64,000 bases of DNA from Dolomedes plantarius (taxonomy: Eukaryota; Arthropoda; Arachnida; Araneae; Dolomedidae), in the NCBI GenBank assembly GCA_907164885.2, contig OU015490.1, positions 9,942,516-10,006,515 on the forward strand, read 5' to 3'. Under the pieces are notes generated by a model. The model made no database searches. It saw nothing but the letters and a program-made list of their open reading frames with translations, and had not been told where the DNA came from. The position numbers were made by a program, and so were the translations under genes. Below are positions 41,795 to 53,695 of the stretch, piece by piece; positions within the stretch are counted from its first letter, which is position 1, and every line of letters begins with the position of its first letter.

Positions 41795-44700
41795 GTATTT
41801 ATATCAGTGTTTAAGTTGTCACTTTAATGTTCAAAAAGCTTCTTTCTCCTTGTATGAACATAATCTGATTTATATGGTTTTGTTTCACTTTGTATATTTT
41901 ATGATACTGTTAATAATAGTACTATAATTCTTTTGTTTTGAAGTATCTGTTACAATTTAAATATTAAAAATTAAAACTTGTGAAATAGATCTTAACATGT
42001 TAATTCTCTTCATGTTTCATAAATTTGATTTAACCAGTATTTGTGTCAAATTTCTCACCATTTTTCAAGATACCATCCTAAAGCGCTTTCATGTTTTTAA
42101 AATGAATTGTTCTTTTTCCTCATTGAATTTTCAGCTTTTAAATTGAAGAATTGTTATAAATGATCAAATATTTATCATTCTAACAACATTGCTCTATCAT
42201 AATTTCAGAAAACACATGCTCACGTTTCATCTTTTGTGAATTGTAAAATTTTGAATTTCCTTAAAATAAGCACTTATATATTTTGGTATTATTTATTGTA
42301 CCATTATTAATTATTTTACTATTGCATTTAAAAAGTTACTTCAAAATTAAGCAATTAAATTTTATAAATTTTCCCTTTAATTTCCGGATAGTAAATGTAT
42401 TCCGAGTGTGAAGGATCTGCATATTAGTATAGTAAATGATTGGAAACAGCAGATTTTGTAAATATTATTACATTTAAATTTTTGAAAATTTTTGCAAATG
42501 CTGAAATTGACCAATGTTTTTAGTTTTTGGACCTTTTTTCATTCTTTGCTTACATTGTCCAAGAGTTAATACAGTGAAACTTCTCTAGCGGGCCACCACT
42601 CAAAACAGCCAATTTTTTTTGGAACCGTTACTGGGTGCTATAGAGAAATTCACCCCTATTTGACATCTAACCCTTAAAGTGGCCACTTTTTTTCAGAACC
42701 ATCACTAGCTGTCTTAGAGAAGTTTAATTGTATTTTTTTTTTCAAAAGTTTTCGTTACCTTTTAGAAATTGTCTCCTGACAATTTGAATAGTTTTATAAT
42801 TTTTTACAGTGGGCTTTTTCAAGATCTTTTGTGATTAATTCAATTATTTCTCCTTATAATTTTCTTTTCTTTCAAAGGAATATACTTTTATTAGCATATA
42901 GCAATGTTAAAACATAAAAAAAAATTCATGCTTCAGAATTTAGATCATTTTCAACCTTTTTTATGAATAACTACTTTTTCATTAAAAATATTTCATTAAA
43001 TTATCCAGTCAGAACAAAGAAAAAAATCCCAGAATTATTGGATAAACAGGCTTAAATTTTATGAACGAGGGAAATCATTTAAGTCTAATTGGCCCTTTGG
43101 TAAAATATACTACTGGTTTTCACATAATGTAGCACTTAATAAAAGCATGTTATAAAATTAGTAAAAAAACAATTTTTTCCTTAATTTTTTCACATTTTTG
43201 TATATTGATATTCATTAATATTTAAAAGGTTGAATTTATAGAAAATTTTTTACAAGTATATATCGGTTCTTATGTATCTAATAAACATTTAGCTTAGTGG
43301 TAATTCTAAACAACAGAGTTTGTTTGTTTGACAACAAACAAACATGTTTAAGAGATGTTACCTTGTCCTCCTTAGGTATTTGTCTACCTTTTGGGCACTT
43401 TTTTTGAAAAATAGGAAATTTTTACGAAACAAATGTTTTTAGTTAGAACAGGAAATAAAACTATGAATTAAAAAAACTTAATGGAATTTTCATTAACTTT
43501 TTTAATTTAGGCAATTTTTAGTCAAATTTGAGTAAAAATTAGCATTTACGCCAAATCTTCTAAAGCAAAATCTAACCAATATATTTTACATTTTTTTTAA
43601 CAATATATTAGTAAATCACTTACCTGTGTTATGAAGCAAAATATTTGCAATACCTCTTAAACTTACTAACATATACCAAATTTTGTATACCCAACAAGAT
43701 TTTTTTTTTAAAAATTTCATATTTTTCAATTAAAAATAGCTGTTAAATTAATAAATACATATTTCCAAGTTATATTTTGGTTCATAACATACCCCTATAT
43801 GAGCAGAACCTTGTGGCAAAATTTTATTTCACTATCTTAGAAATCTTTTAGGAAATGAGATTTATCGTAAACGTAAAAAATGAAAAATGCAGTTTTCCAG
43901 AAAATGCAAATAAAGATTTTAATGTAGCAGAAAAAATTATATATAAACTTTACAACCTCAAAATTCACCATATTTGTAGGTCAAGCCTTCCGTGGCTTCA
44001 TTTTAAATTAATTTTGATTTTCTTTAGCTTTTAGTATTTTCCTGGATGTTTTTGTAGTTGGCAGAATTTGTCGCCTCGATTTCTTTATTCGCTCAATGTC
44101 AATTTCCATGTACTTTTTCAACATTTCTGTTTCAGTTTTTATTTTTAAATAATTGAAAACAGGTACGAGACCCATACAACCTGAATTTAACGGTAACACT
44201 GGAATAGAAGCCTTTAATAACAATGTTTGCAGTTTAACAAAATTTTCTTCGGGAAAAGTATTCTACAAAACATTGTTAAATGATTCATTATTGTTTTGAG
44301 TCATGCCATGCAAACACTTTTTTAGTAACTTCTGATCACAAAGTTCTAAGTAAGCTGGTTTTATAATTTTGATAATTGAATCTGGAAGTCCTGTGGATTT
44401 TTCCGAAAACTGCTTTCCATGATGCAATGCTTGCTTGTGTTGGTGCAATGCTTACACCAACTTTCGGGACCCTGAGGACACTGCCCATGCATCGACTTTT
44501 CATTGCTTGAGCAACAATGAAAAAAAGCAGCTAATACTGCTGATTGCATATTTTGAAGATTTCCAACATTGCTGCGAATTGCAATCCCATAATAGTTCTG
44601 TAGCTTGTCTATAAAGTTATCAGTTAGTTTACTAGTTCCACCAAGTCCTTTAATGGTCTTAAAACTATAAAAAGTAAATAGAGGAAACTTAATTCTGCAT

Positions 44701-47700
44701 TAAAAATGAAAAATGAGCATTAAAATTGTTTAAAAGCAAAGAAATAGCTGTATAAATGCATTGTTTGCATTTCCATAGCCCTTTAAAAGGTCGCTTCTGG
44801 TTTCAGAAAGTTCATTTCCGGTTTATAATTTGGGCTAGAACTTTGCTTCTAATTATTCTTAAACCAAAAGTAAAGCATTTTTGGAATCCTAAATGTTTGA
44901 ACTCTAATTTAAAATTAAAAAAAAATTTTAAAATTTCGCAAAAACAGCAATTTGAGGGTAGGCATTAAATACAAAATAAAATTTTAGGGTCCTTTTTTTG
45001 GTTGATACCTTGCCCTCAATTTAGTAAGAGAGAACACTAATATAAACATATTCCATTACATTAGAGGTGGTGAACTCTTTAAATGTATTGCTATATCAAA
45101 ATGGTATGAAAATGTGCCACAATGAAAATATACTGTAGACACGTAATAGATATACATGAGAGGAGGATATGACAGTTTTGAGTTCCCATGCTTTTTCGGC
45201 TTGAATGGAACACATTTGTAATCTTGAAATTGTTAATTAGAAACTTGCTGTATACTACTTGTCCTTGAAGAGAGGCATAATCTGTATAATTTTGTTGTCT
45301 GAATTTCGTGGGTCTAAAAAGAAATTTTTATTGTGGAATAGATGAAATGGTTAGAGAAAACTAACTGAAGTTTTCCCATGCATTTCCTCCTTTGTGGACG
45401 TTAAGATCCTTAAAACTACCATGGTTGATGAAATTCAGCTTTTAGAATGGGATATTTTAGGACTTAAATACTTTTATTAAAAAAGGCGTCTATTATTGTT
45501 AAAACAATTTATAATCCAGTAGAAATTTTAATATTTTATCTGTTAAAAATTAATTTTGACCTTTGTATTTCTCAATATAATAGAACCTGTAACTGTGTTT
45601 AAGTGTTAGGAGGGTTAATATGCAGAACATGATTCGGTCGCCAAGCTGTAGAGATTATGGCTCCAATGTTGTTATGTTCACATTGTCTTTTTACTCATCC
45701 AGTTGTATTCTAGTTTCTCTGAATGCTCCTCTGTTAGATAGACCACTTAGGACTTTTTAAAAAGTTTTAAAATAATTAACTGTAGAACAAACAGTTGTAA
45801 ATTCAAAAATTGTGTTGAAGGAGGAACTTAAGTTCTGATATAAAAATTTATAATAATTCAAATAATTTATCTTTTAAAGAACAAAAAATAAATAAAACAC
45901 TGAAGAAAGTTGAATGAAAGATTTATTTGTAGAGATTCATCATGATATTTCAGACTATTCGGGCAGAAAAAGTGTTAATGAAGGAAAGACTAAACATGCT
46001 GGCACAAAATCTATAGGCTTACTGCTCTTAATGCTCTTGACTTTGCAATACATAACGCTTTATACGTATAATAGAACACTTGAATTGTAAAAAAGTTTTG
46101 TCATCTTAGCTAACAAAATTTATTCACCTGCTTTATAATTGCCAGTGAAAAAAATATTTAATTTTTAATATACAGTGGCTCCCAAAAGTGTTCGTACACT
46201 TACGATTTTCAATGAAATAGGGGTCTATCAATTGATTAAAATGAATATTTCAGAATAGGTATTTAATAATAAGATCTATAATCTATTCTTAACAAAACTA
46301 CATGAAATATTTTGAAAACATAGTAAAACTTTATTTTTAAGAAACCAATAATCCAAAAGTAACAAAAACTTTATCTCACAAAAGTCATCATACACTTGTA
46401 AAAAATCTCTACATATTAGTAAATATTCTAATTTTTCGTTAAATTAATATTTAGTAGGATATCCTTTGGCATCCACAACAGCTTTTAAATGTCTGGGAAT
46501 AGATTGCTTTAGTTCTTTTGTAATTTTTGCATCAATGTTCATCCATTCTTCCATCATAATTGTTTTTAGTTCGCTTTTCGTGTGAATGTCGTGTTTTCGT
46601 ACTCGAACCTCCAGTTCTCTCTAAATATGTTCTATTGGGTTTTAATTCGGCGATTGAGGTGGTATTTTCAAAACTTGTGGACAATTATAGAGACACCAGA
46701 TGTGAACATTGAGAGCCGTGTGCTTAGGATCGTTATCTTGATAAAAAACAAAGTTGTTTCCAATACCCAAATAAATTTCCTAGTCCTGATGCTGACATGC
46801 ACCCCACACAAGGATACCTCCACCGGCATGCTTAACTGTTCCTACTAAGTTCTTGGGATTATGTTCCTCATTTTTTTCTTCTCCATACAATTATACGCCC
46901 ATCAGCACCAAAAATGTTCATCGGCAAATAAGACATTATTCCAATAGGTTTGGGGCTTATTTATCATTGATAGTGCGAAGGGAAGCCTAAACTTTCTGTT
47001 TTTCTCACTCACAAAAAATTTTCTATGGGCAGAATGCCCATGTAATCCAGCTGTTCTGAGAACTCGTCAAAAAATTTCAGGTGAAATTGAAGTAGAAAAT
47101 GTTTCATTGAATTCTGCAGAAACTTTTACAGCACTCAAACATGAATTTTTCACAAATTTCCTAATTATAAATCTCTGATCACATTTTGTTAACTTCGTCA
47201 GATGGCCTTTTCTTACCTTGTTTTCGATCTAATTTTCTTCTTTAAAGCATTTTTTCACATACTGCACAGTAGAATGGGATAAATTAAGTAATTTAGCAAT
47301 GTTCCGAACTGATTTACCACTACTATGATGAAAAATAATCAATTTTCAAATGCTGTTTGTTGTTTCTTTACGACTACGAGCCATTTTTAAATAATAAATA
47401 GAATATTATGGAGTAGGCAAGCAAAAATTAAATCCAAACGATATTTTAAATGCCACCACAGTTTAAAAATAAAGCGCCAGATGATAATTTTAATTATGAA
47501 TTTATGCAAAAATATTTCAGTGTACGATGACTTTTGTGAGATCAAGTTTTTGTTACTTTTTGATTACTGGTTTCTTAAAAATAAACTTTTACTGTGTTTT
47601 CAAAATATTTCATGTAGTTTTGTTAAGAATAGATTATAGATCTTATTATTAAACACCCTTTCTGAAATATTCATTTTAATTAATGGATAGACCCCTATTT

Positions 47701-48279
47701 CATTGAAATTTGTAAGTGTACGAACACTTTTGGGAGCCACTGTAGTTTAGTCAGTGAAGTTTAAAATAACAATTGCAGTCTAAGTCATCAAATCCAATGA
47801 ATGGCTCTTTTTAAATTAAAGATTTCAAGCTGTCTAGGAGAGAAATAGGCTGTGGGAGGATGATAGTTTCAGGTATCCCCTTTGTTTATTATTACAGTTT
47901 TATTATTAAAAAGCCTTTTGCTTATTAAGACATCTGAGAATGTCTGGACTTCATCATTTTCTTGTTTGGAAATGCATTTTTTCTACAATTAAAAAAAATC
48001 TCTCATTTGTTTAGAATTGCTTCTGCTTCTTAAAATAAGAATTTTCATGCGTCAAATCAAAATTTTCTTATGTTAAAGTATATAGTATTTGCATTCATGG
48101 TATAAGGTGTATATTTTCAATAGAATTTATGTTGTAGCATAGTTTTGAATTTTATTAAATCTTTGTTCTTTCAGATTACGTTTAGTGTAAGAAATGGAAT
48201 TGAAGGCATATCCCATCATGAAAAAATGTTATTTAAGATCACAGAAAAAGGTTCTAAGTTATTAACATTAGGTCTGTAG
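41120..48279 (+). CDS. ELP6: Elongator complex protein 6 (ELP6), 2 exons
   Basis: Exon 1 (41120-41794, 225 codons) and exon 2 (48175-48279) join in phase 0 to a 259-residue protein; animal ELP6 is about 265. Recognised from the RecA-like fold: an N-terminal strand region with FVSKDVSCDSSFIYCEILPY, VVLLNFAQSFAHFNHLL, KRFVLLLDDISVLFNLG and the EGLKTGYSKDAHGK segment. The C-terminal strands (KMLFKITEKGSKLLTLGL) match the family end. ELP4-ELP5-ELP6 form a RecA-like hexamer in Elongator, which makes the 5-carbonylmethyl modification on wobble uridines of tRNAs in the cytoplasm; ELP6 lacks a classical Walker A motif, and none is seen. The donor AAG|GTATTT and acceptor TTCTTTCAG flank a 6.4-kb intron full of transposon relics. 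The ATG has a good context (AAAA before it). Confidence 0.88.
41795..44007. other. ELP6 intron, left part
   Basis: Very AT-rich. Holds the MITE at 42572-42733 and otherwise no recognised element or frame. Confidence 0.5.
42572..42733. mobile_element. Small MITE, CAGTGAAACTTC family (decayed)
   Basis: TA then CAGTGAAACTTCTCTAG on the left; AGAGAAGTTTAATTGTA on the right. A relative of the element at 27315. Confidence 0.6.
44008..44667 (-). pseudogene. Mutator-like transposase-domain fragment
   Basis: On the minus strand: KTIKGLGGTSKLTDNFIDKL, QNYYGIAIRSNVGNLQNM, then SAVLAAFFHCCSSNEKSMHG and CPQGPESWC, with later parts in shifted frames (LELCDQKLLKKCLHGMTQN; ILPTTKTSRKILKAKENQN at the end). 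This pattern (HCCSS...CP.GP.SWC...KCLHG.TQN.NES.N) is a widespread arthropod transposon domain that I associate with Mutator-like transposases. Several frame changes and stops mark it as a relic. The family name is from memory and less certain than the similarity itself. Confidence 0.65.
44668..46172. other. ELP6 intron, middle part
   Basis: No recognised gene or repeat. Confidence 0.45.
46173..47742 (-). mobile_element. Tc1-like transposon with about 220-bp inverted repeats
   Basis: CAGTGGCTCCCAAAAGTGTT begins the left end and its inverse ends at 47742, with TA on both sides (46171-46172 and 47743-47744). Similarity continues inward with few changes to about 46397 and 47520 (TCACAAAAGTCATCATACAC against GTACGATGACTTTTGTGA). 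The inside carries a decayed transposase. Confidence 0.92.
46444..47384 (-). pseudogene. Tc1-like transposase relic (DD34E)
   Basis: On the minus strand: MARSRKETTNS at 47384, then SVRNIAKLLNLSHSTVQYV (helix-turn-helix), RKFRLPFALSM, VLFADE (near the first Asp), GGGILVWGACQ, VFYQDNDPKHT (second Asp), NPIEHI (Glu) and PRHLKAVVDAKGYPTKY before a TAA at 46444-46446. 34 positions separate the second Asp and the Glu. Multiple stops and small indels; inactive. Confidence 0.85.
47743..48174. other. ELP6 intron end
   Basis: No recognised element; it ends in a pyrimidine tract (CTTTGTTCTTTCAG) before exon 2. Confidence 0.5.
48175..48279 (+). CDS. ELP6: ELP6 exon 2 (last)
   Basis: 34 residues (ITFSVRNGIEGISHHEKMLF, then KITEKGSKLLTLGL) and a TAG at 48277-48279. 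The end is similar to the conserved C-terminal strands of animal ELP6. Confidence 0.82.
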   Translation: MTFSVRNGIEGISHHEKMLFKITEKGSKLLTLGL

Positions 48280-50380
48280 TGAGGTAGAAAAAATATATAT
48301 ATTTGCTGGTTTTTTTAATTCATTCTTTGAGAACATATTATGTTTGTCAAAAAACTGCTGTTTTAATTACAAAATATTGATTCAAAATAAATGTATTTGC
48401 TTTATTTTTGATTGTTATGATTTCTTGTATGAGTCAGTTATTTATATTAACATGGTTACAAGATTTGTTTATTTACTGAGGACAAAATTTTTGTCATTAG
48501 TGTACAGTGTAGATTATTCATTTTTGTCACTAGTGTACAGTGTAGATTATTCATTGTCTGACTGGAACAAAATATAGATGCCAAGAGATGATCAATAATG
48601 CATGTTACACAGTCCTGCAGAATTTTCTAAATGCAATAAAGTATGCATTTCTTTATTCAGCAACAATTAAAAACCTGGGTTTAATCCACTCACTTGTAGG
48701 TTCTTGGACATGGTTGCCTCTGAATGCATTGGTATTGATGTAATTCCATTTACAATATTACTATATATTTTCTAGTATCAGAATTTATTCCTGCTGTTTT
48801 CCACTACATTTAAATAGTTTTATTAAATCGTTTTTAACTTTATTTAATGTTACTCTCTCTCTCATGGCTGTTCATTCTTAAATGAATATCATGTTAGAGA
48901 TACATTGACTATCATTTTTAAACTCCTACAAGAATGCCTTATGTTAATTTAAAAGTTTAGACACCATAGGTAGTTTGTCAGTTTTATTTTATTACTCTGG
49001 TCTAGAGAAAAGTGCTTTTTTATATTTGCCCTTTGCAGAGGAATTTTAGGCTTACGATAGATTGTAGAAAGACGAAAGCAATTTTAGAGAAAGAATTAGT
49101 AGTTAACTTTTATAAAATTCAAGAAGGAAGAAGTGTTACATACCTTTTTAACTCTAGGTGTACCAGGTCAAAAAAGGTGAAAATCTGTAATTATGCAGTG
49201 TATGTATAAATCAATATCTACATATTCAAACCCAAAAGGATTTTTAACAACCTATCAACAAAACTATATATCATGCATTTTTTATTTGCTGAATATTGTA
49301 CTGTTTTAATTGTTTTGGATTCTTTAGAATCAGGATAAATGAAAGCATATTTTAGATGACAACTGAATGCAGCACTGTCTGACCTAGATGTTTTAACCTT
49401 ACTGGACAAATTCTAAAGGGTTCAATCAATAAATAGTACTAACTTTGATGTTATGAATTTATAGTGTATAATGATCAAGGTTTGTATCAAAAATACTAGA
49501 TCCTTTTTAACAGTTTTTTTGGTTGCATGGTATTTAGGGATACAAAGTATAAAAATATTTCACTTTGAGAATGACCATATACAAGAATAAAAATGTGAAG
49601 ATTGTAATTTTGTAATGAAGACTGTTATCTACAATCACATTCAATATGATATAGCGAGTACCATACACTGATCAGGGTCCTTAAAATTCTTTTAAAGTTT
49701 TTTTTTTCACATGTCCTTAATTTTTGACAAAAACATAAAATATCCTTTATAGTCCTTAAATTTACAATCCAAGGAACCATGCATTGAAAAACTTTTTTAG
49801 CTGATCATTGATGAACTGATAAAAATTTAGTTTCAGTTGGGATTAGTTGTAACTAGATGGTAAGGAGTAGGTAATACTGCCTTGGCCTAGTGCTCTAGAT
49901 TCCTAATATACAGGGTCTTAGTGAAAGATCTACCTGGAAATCAGCCCTTAGGTTTCAGTAAATGTCAAGAAAGAGACTCTACAAGAAGAGTAGAGTAGAA
50001 TGAGGAAATAAAATAAATCAATGAGATTGTAGTATGCATTTGATGAGTTTCATAACTGTATGAAGAAAATCACTTTAGACTAAACAACATAATATGGTTG
50101 AAGTTTGATAATTTGCAAATACTTATAAGTGAATCAACATTGTAGATTTTTTTAAATTTTTTTTTTTTTTGGGGGGGGGGGGGGGGTTGGTTCAGCTAAA
50201 ACAGCAGGTGTTTTCCATTAAGGTAGTGTATTGTATCATTTGTATAATTTAAGTATTTTTGCTGTTAACTGATCTCTTGTGTTTTACCTGCTGTGTATTT
50301 CCTTTACAAATATTTTTAAATAAATTTTATATAACATGTACTGTTATCAGGTAAATTTTTACAAAACTCTACATCAAATT
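48280..50380. other. 3' flank of ELP6 and intergenic region
   Basis: Probable 3' UTR with a 33-bp tandem duplication at about 48490-48557 (AGTGTACAGTGTAGATTATT in each unit). A poly(A) signal candidate AATAAA is at 48635-48640. A 16-base G run preceded by T lies at 50171-50186. No further gene recognised. Confidence 0.5.
48635..48640 (+). promoter_or_regulatory. Candidate poly(A) signal of ELP6
   Basis: AATAAA about 356 bases after the stop codon, in GCAATAAAGTATGC. Other AT-rich hexamers are nearby, so this is only the best match. Confidence 0.4.
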
Positions 50381-50384
50381 CATA

Positions 50385-50748
50385 ATGCTACGAATTCCCA
50401 GTTCGGGTTTGGCGATTGAATGGACTTTGAATAAGACAGAGTAAAAACAAAGATTTATTTACAGGAAGTCGAAATACTACAGCTTGCAGATCGTCAGAAA
50501 CTGATTACAGTGCTTCTAACACAATCTCTAGTTCACAGAAGTACGGAAAAACTCAACACAAAAGTTGCCGCACAAATTCGCACTTATCGCGGCATAAATC
50601 TAAGCAATTCTCCGAAGAAAATCTCACAGCTGATAGCGGCGCTTTTGACAAGCTCGCTCAAACACAACTCAAACTGCTCTCTTCAGGTTCAGGTATTTCA
50701 ACCTGTCGGAGCTCCAAGATCTGTAGGACTTTATCTCCTATTGTAACA
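50385..50748 (-). mobile_element. Possible solo LTR
   Basis: In the minus orientation it starts TGTTACAATAGGAG and ends GAATTCGTAGCA, with an AATAAA at about 50450 in the right place for the R region. The symmetry extends outside (CATAATG on both sides in inverted form), so no normal 4-6 bp direct target duplication is visible. No second copy in the window. Confidence 0.4.
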
Positions 50749-50753
50749 TTATG

Positions 50754-51043
50754 CATCAGAAATATATTGGCACAGCAGGTAATTAAATATCATAAATAGG
50801 CCTTTATCAGTAAAAACATAATGCAAGTAAAATAAGTAATAGTAAAATTAAAGCAAACGCTGGGAATCGCACCCGGGAGAAAAAAATTACAAGGCGCACG
50901 CGCATACACTGGGCAGAGTTGCCACAGTTATTTAAGAAAAATGAGGAAGATATTCGCACTGAGACTATAGTAAAGTTCTAGGGGGTTGGTAAAAATACAA
51001 GAGGGGGGAGTTTAAGAATAAGTAAGCAAGATAGAAGAGACTG
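50754..51043. other. Probable 3' UTR of the Jockey-type LINE
   Basis: Flanks the LINE coding end on its 3' side. A B-box-like GGGTGCGATTCCC on the minus strand at about 50867-50880 may belong to a tRNA-like repeat; not convincing. Confidence 0.35.
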
Positions 51044-52325
51044 TTAGCTCTTAAGAAAACACGCCCGAGGGCGTTTGCGGTTAGCACGGTGGGAGTAGTC
51101 ATAGTCGGGAAACTCAGCTATAATCTCATTGCGAATGTTAGGAATATTATCAAAAAAATTCTTGGAGAGTTTAAGTGCAGTTTCCTTGAAGGAAAGTATG
51201 CTGAAGTCTCGTCGTGTGGTTTCATTAGACAAACAACGGATCGCTCGGCGAATACGTCTGAGAGACAAGTTCTGGATGACCTCCAGTTTATGGATATGAG
51301 TTTTCGCAGCGTAGAACCAGACCGGTATTGCATAAAGAGCTACGGGGAGAATAACTTGTTTAAAATGAAGGACTTTGTTTCTCATGGAAAGATGGCTGCC
51401 GTATATTAATGAGCGAAGTTGCATGGTAACAGCGTTACATTTTTGTACTAGTTTATCGACATGGTATTTCCATGTCAGCCTGCGATCAAAGGTCACACCA
51501 AGATAAGTCACAGTGTTCTCCCAGTCAATAGGCGAATTGTAAAGGTAAAGCCGGGGGGATTACAGTAACGATTGGAAAAGAAAATTGCGTGGCACTTAGA
51601 GGGGTTCATTCGAATTTTCCATCGCGTGAACCAACTCTCTAAAGTGTCGATGTGCCGTTGGATCAGACTGGCAAGATAATTAATGTTGTGAGAGGTAGAG
51701 AGGATAGCTGTATCGTCCGCATAGAGGGCAAGAAGAGTATTAATTCCTCTAGGAATATCATTTAAGTACAAATTAAACAGGGTCGGGCCGAGAATGCTAC
51801 CTTGAGTAACACCTGGAGAAATATAGAAATTACAGGAAAGATCGTGATTAATGTGGACAACAAAATTACGATTATGGAAATAGTTATGAAGGAGGGGAAT
51901 AGGAGAGTCGGGAAATTTAATATCGATAAGTTTATAGATGAGACCAGGGTGCCAAACCTTGTCAAAAGCACATAAAATATCCAGAAAGAGAGCACCAGTG
52001 GGTCTCTTAGCAATCAAGCCGCCGCTGGCAAATTCCACAACACGAAGGAGTTGAAGGGTAGTATTATGCTGGACTCTGAAGCCGAATTGTTCAGGAATAA
52101 TTATGTTATTGTCATCCAGGAAGTTAGAGATTCTATTAAGAATAACACGCTCGGTAATTTTACCATGAACACAGTAAACTAATTTGACGGTAATTTTGAG
52201 GAAGATTGTGATCAGCACCAGGTTTAGGTATAGGACTAACAATAGAAGTTTTCCAGCAAGTGGGGAAGTAGTTAAATTTAAGAATCGCGTTAATAATAAC
52301 GGTTATGTACATAACTAGATGGTAC
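51044..52325 (-). pseudogene. Jockey-clade LINE reverse transcriptase, 5'-truncated
   Basis: On the minus strand from about 52325: FPTCWKTSIVSPIPKPGADH (RT start), then the frame at 52242-51508 with EQFGFRVQHNTTLQLLRVVE, FLDILCAFDKVWHPGLIYKL (first catalytic Asp), PGVTQGSILGPTLFNLYLND and LLALYADDTAIL (catalytic YADD). A single-base frameshift near 51515 leads into TYLGVTFDRRLTWKYHVDKL and the C-terminal region ending RPRACFLKS at the stop at 51044. Order and motifs fit Jockey-type non-LTR retrotransposons. Endonuclease and ORF1 are missing, as is usual for 5'-truncated LINE copies. Confidence 0.88.
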
Positions 52326-52620
52326 CCGTCAAAACTTGACGGTTATTAAGTAAACATTCCAATAAAAAAAAGGGTTCACAACCTTATTAAAATATTAGAA
52401 ATTCGTATGAAAGCCACGTGTGCTGGTAATTTAGAAATATTCAATAAAACACTTCAAAAAAATGTAAGAATATTTTGCGGTTATATTAGGTATTCGCTTT
52501 GAAAAGCACGCTACCGTACAGACATTTTTGAACATATCACTATCCATGTGCCGAGTTTGCAATTTTCCGAAAATACAAAATTTGATATAATTTGATTATT
52601 GTAATATCTGGTTAAAATAA
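52326..52620. repeat. Dispersed repeat (permuted copies at 59275-59430 and 61510-61710)
   Basis: Contains GTCAAAACTTGACGG, CCAATAAAAAAAAGGGTTCA and TTAGGTATTCGCTTTGAAAA, all matched near 59283-59430 but there in the opposite block order. GAACATATCACT..., GAGTTTGCAA and GGTTAAAATAA are matched near 61550-61705. The Helitron starts right after GGTTAAAATAA. Confidence 0.6.
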
Positions 52621-53627
52621 TCCCTATATATAAAACGCGTAGGTATGCGGCACAAAAATCTACGATATTTCTACACTTCGAATGGCAACGGCTGCAACTA
52701 CCGGATGTAAACAGCGGCTGTCCGCAATTTAAAACCGCGTGTGTGTAGTGGCGGCATAAGTTACAACCGCTGATCTTTTGACAATACATGTTTAGACCTA
52801 TCAAATCCAGTGTTTAACCATGGACAGTTGTATGTAGGTTTATCTAGAATCCATTCTTTTGATTCTGTCGCTTTAGTATCTCCTACTTTTGAAATACTCA
52901 AATCTGTATATCAAGAAGTTTTATGAATATCATAGTTGAAATCCACACTATATTTTAGTACTTGCTGAATTTTTGCTCCATTTTATAAGTGAGGACATTT
53001 TCCCAACAATTTATTATTTAATATGATTAAGTGTAGATATCTGAATTGTGAACAGTAATACATACAGAGTGTGATGTAATCAACACTGTATTTAAAATTC
53101 CCCCCCCAACAATTTCTTATTTCTTGTAATGGTAAAGTGTAGATATCTTAATTTTGAAAAATTGCTGAATTTTTGCTCCATTTTATAAATGAAGAAATTT
53201 TCCCAGCAATTTATTATTTAATATGATTAAGTGTAGATATCTGAATTGTTAACAGTAATTCATACAGAGAGTGATGTAATCAACACTATATTTCAAATTT
53301 CCTCCCTGCAATTTCTTATTTGTTGTAATGATAAAGTATAGATATCTTAATTTTGAAAAAATAGTACATACAAAGAGGGATGTAATTTTTAAAATCATTC
53401 ATGTGGGCTTTCTCAGTTTTATCTTTAACTCTGTTCTAAGGTAATGGAAATTCACATTTTTTGATCACGATGTTTTAGAATCAGCTTAATAGAGAATACC
53501 CCTTAACAACATATATTTATGATGACAGGTAATTGTAACATTCCTTACATATGTCACTTTCAGTTGCGTTGTTTTGCAAAAGGAAATTTAAAACTAAAAG
53601 TGACCATGCTGGTCCCGCAGCGGCTAG
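52621..53627 (+). mobile_element. Helitron, copy 2
   Basis: Starts TCCCTATATATAAAACGCGT after an A and ends with a hairpin-like GACCATGCTGGTC, GCAGCGG and CTAG before T, as in the copy at 5898-7055. The interior also keeps the helicase fragment (52777-52926) and the imperfect tandem repeats (about 52960-53350). It is shorter by about 150 bp. The hairpin has one changed pair (GTGACC/GGTCCC). Confidence 0.88.
52777..52926 (+). pseudogene. Pif1-type helicase C-terminal fragment (Helitron copy 2)
   Basis: [20 protein letters not shown] and GLSRIHSFDSVALVS end at a TGA, parallel to 6140-6295. HGQLYVGLSR is nearer the Pif1 motif VI consensus than in copy 1. Confidence 0.8.
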
Positions 53628-53637
53628 TATGGTTAAA

Positions 53638-53638
<1 letters not shown>

Positions 53639-53691
<53 letters not shown>
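53639..53691. repeat. (TA)n microsatellite
   Basis: TA tract between the Helitron end and the LTR element; it continues on the far side at 59114-59147. Confidence 0.93.
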
Positions 53692-53695
<4 letters not shown>

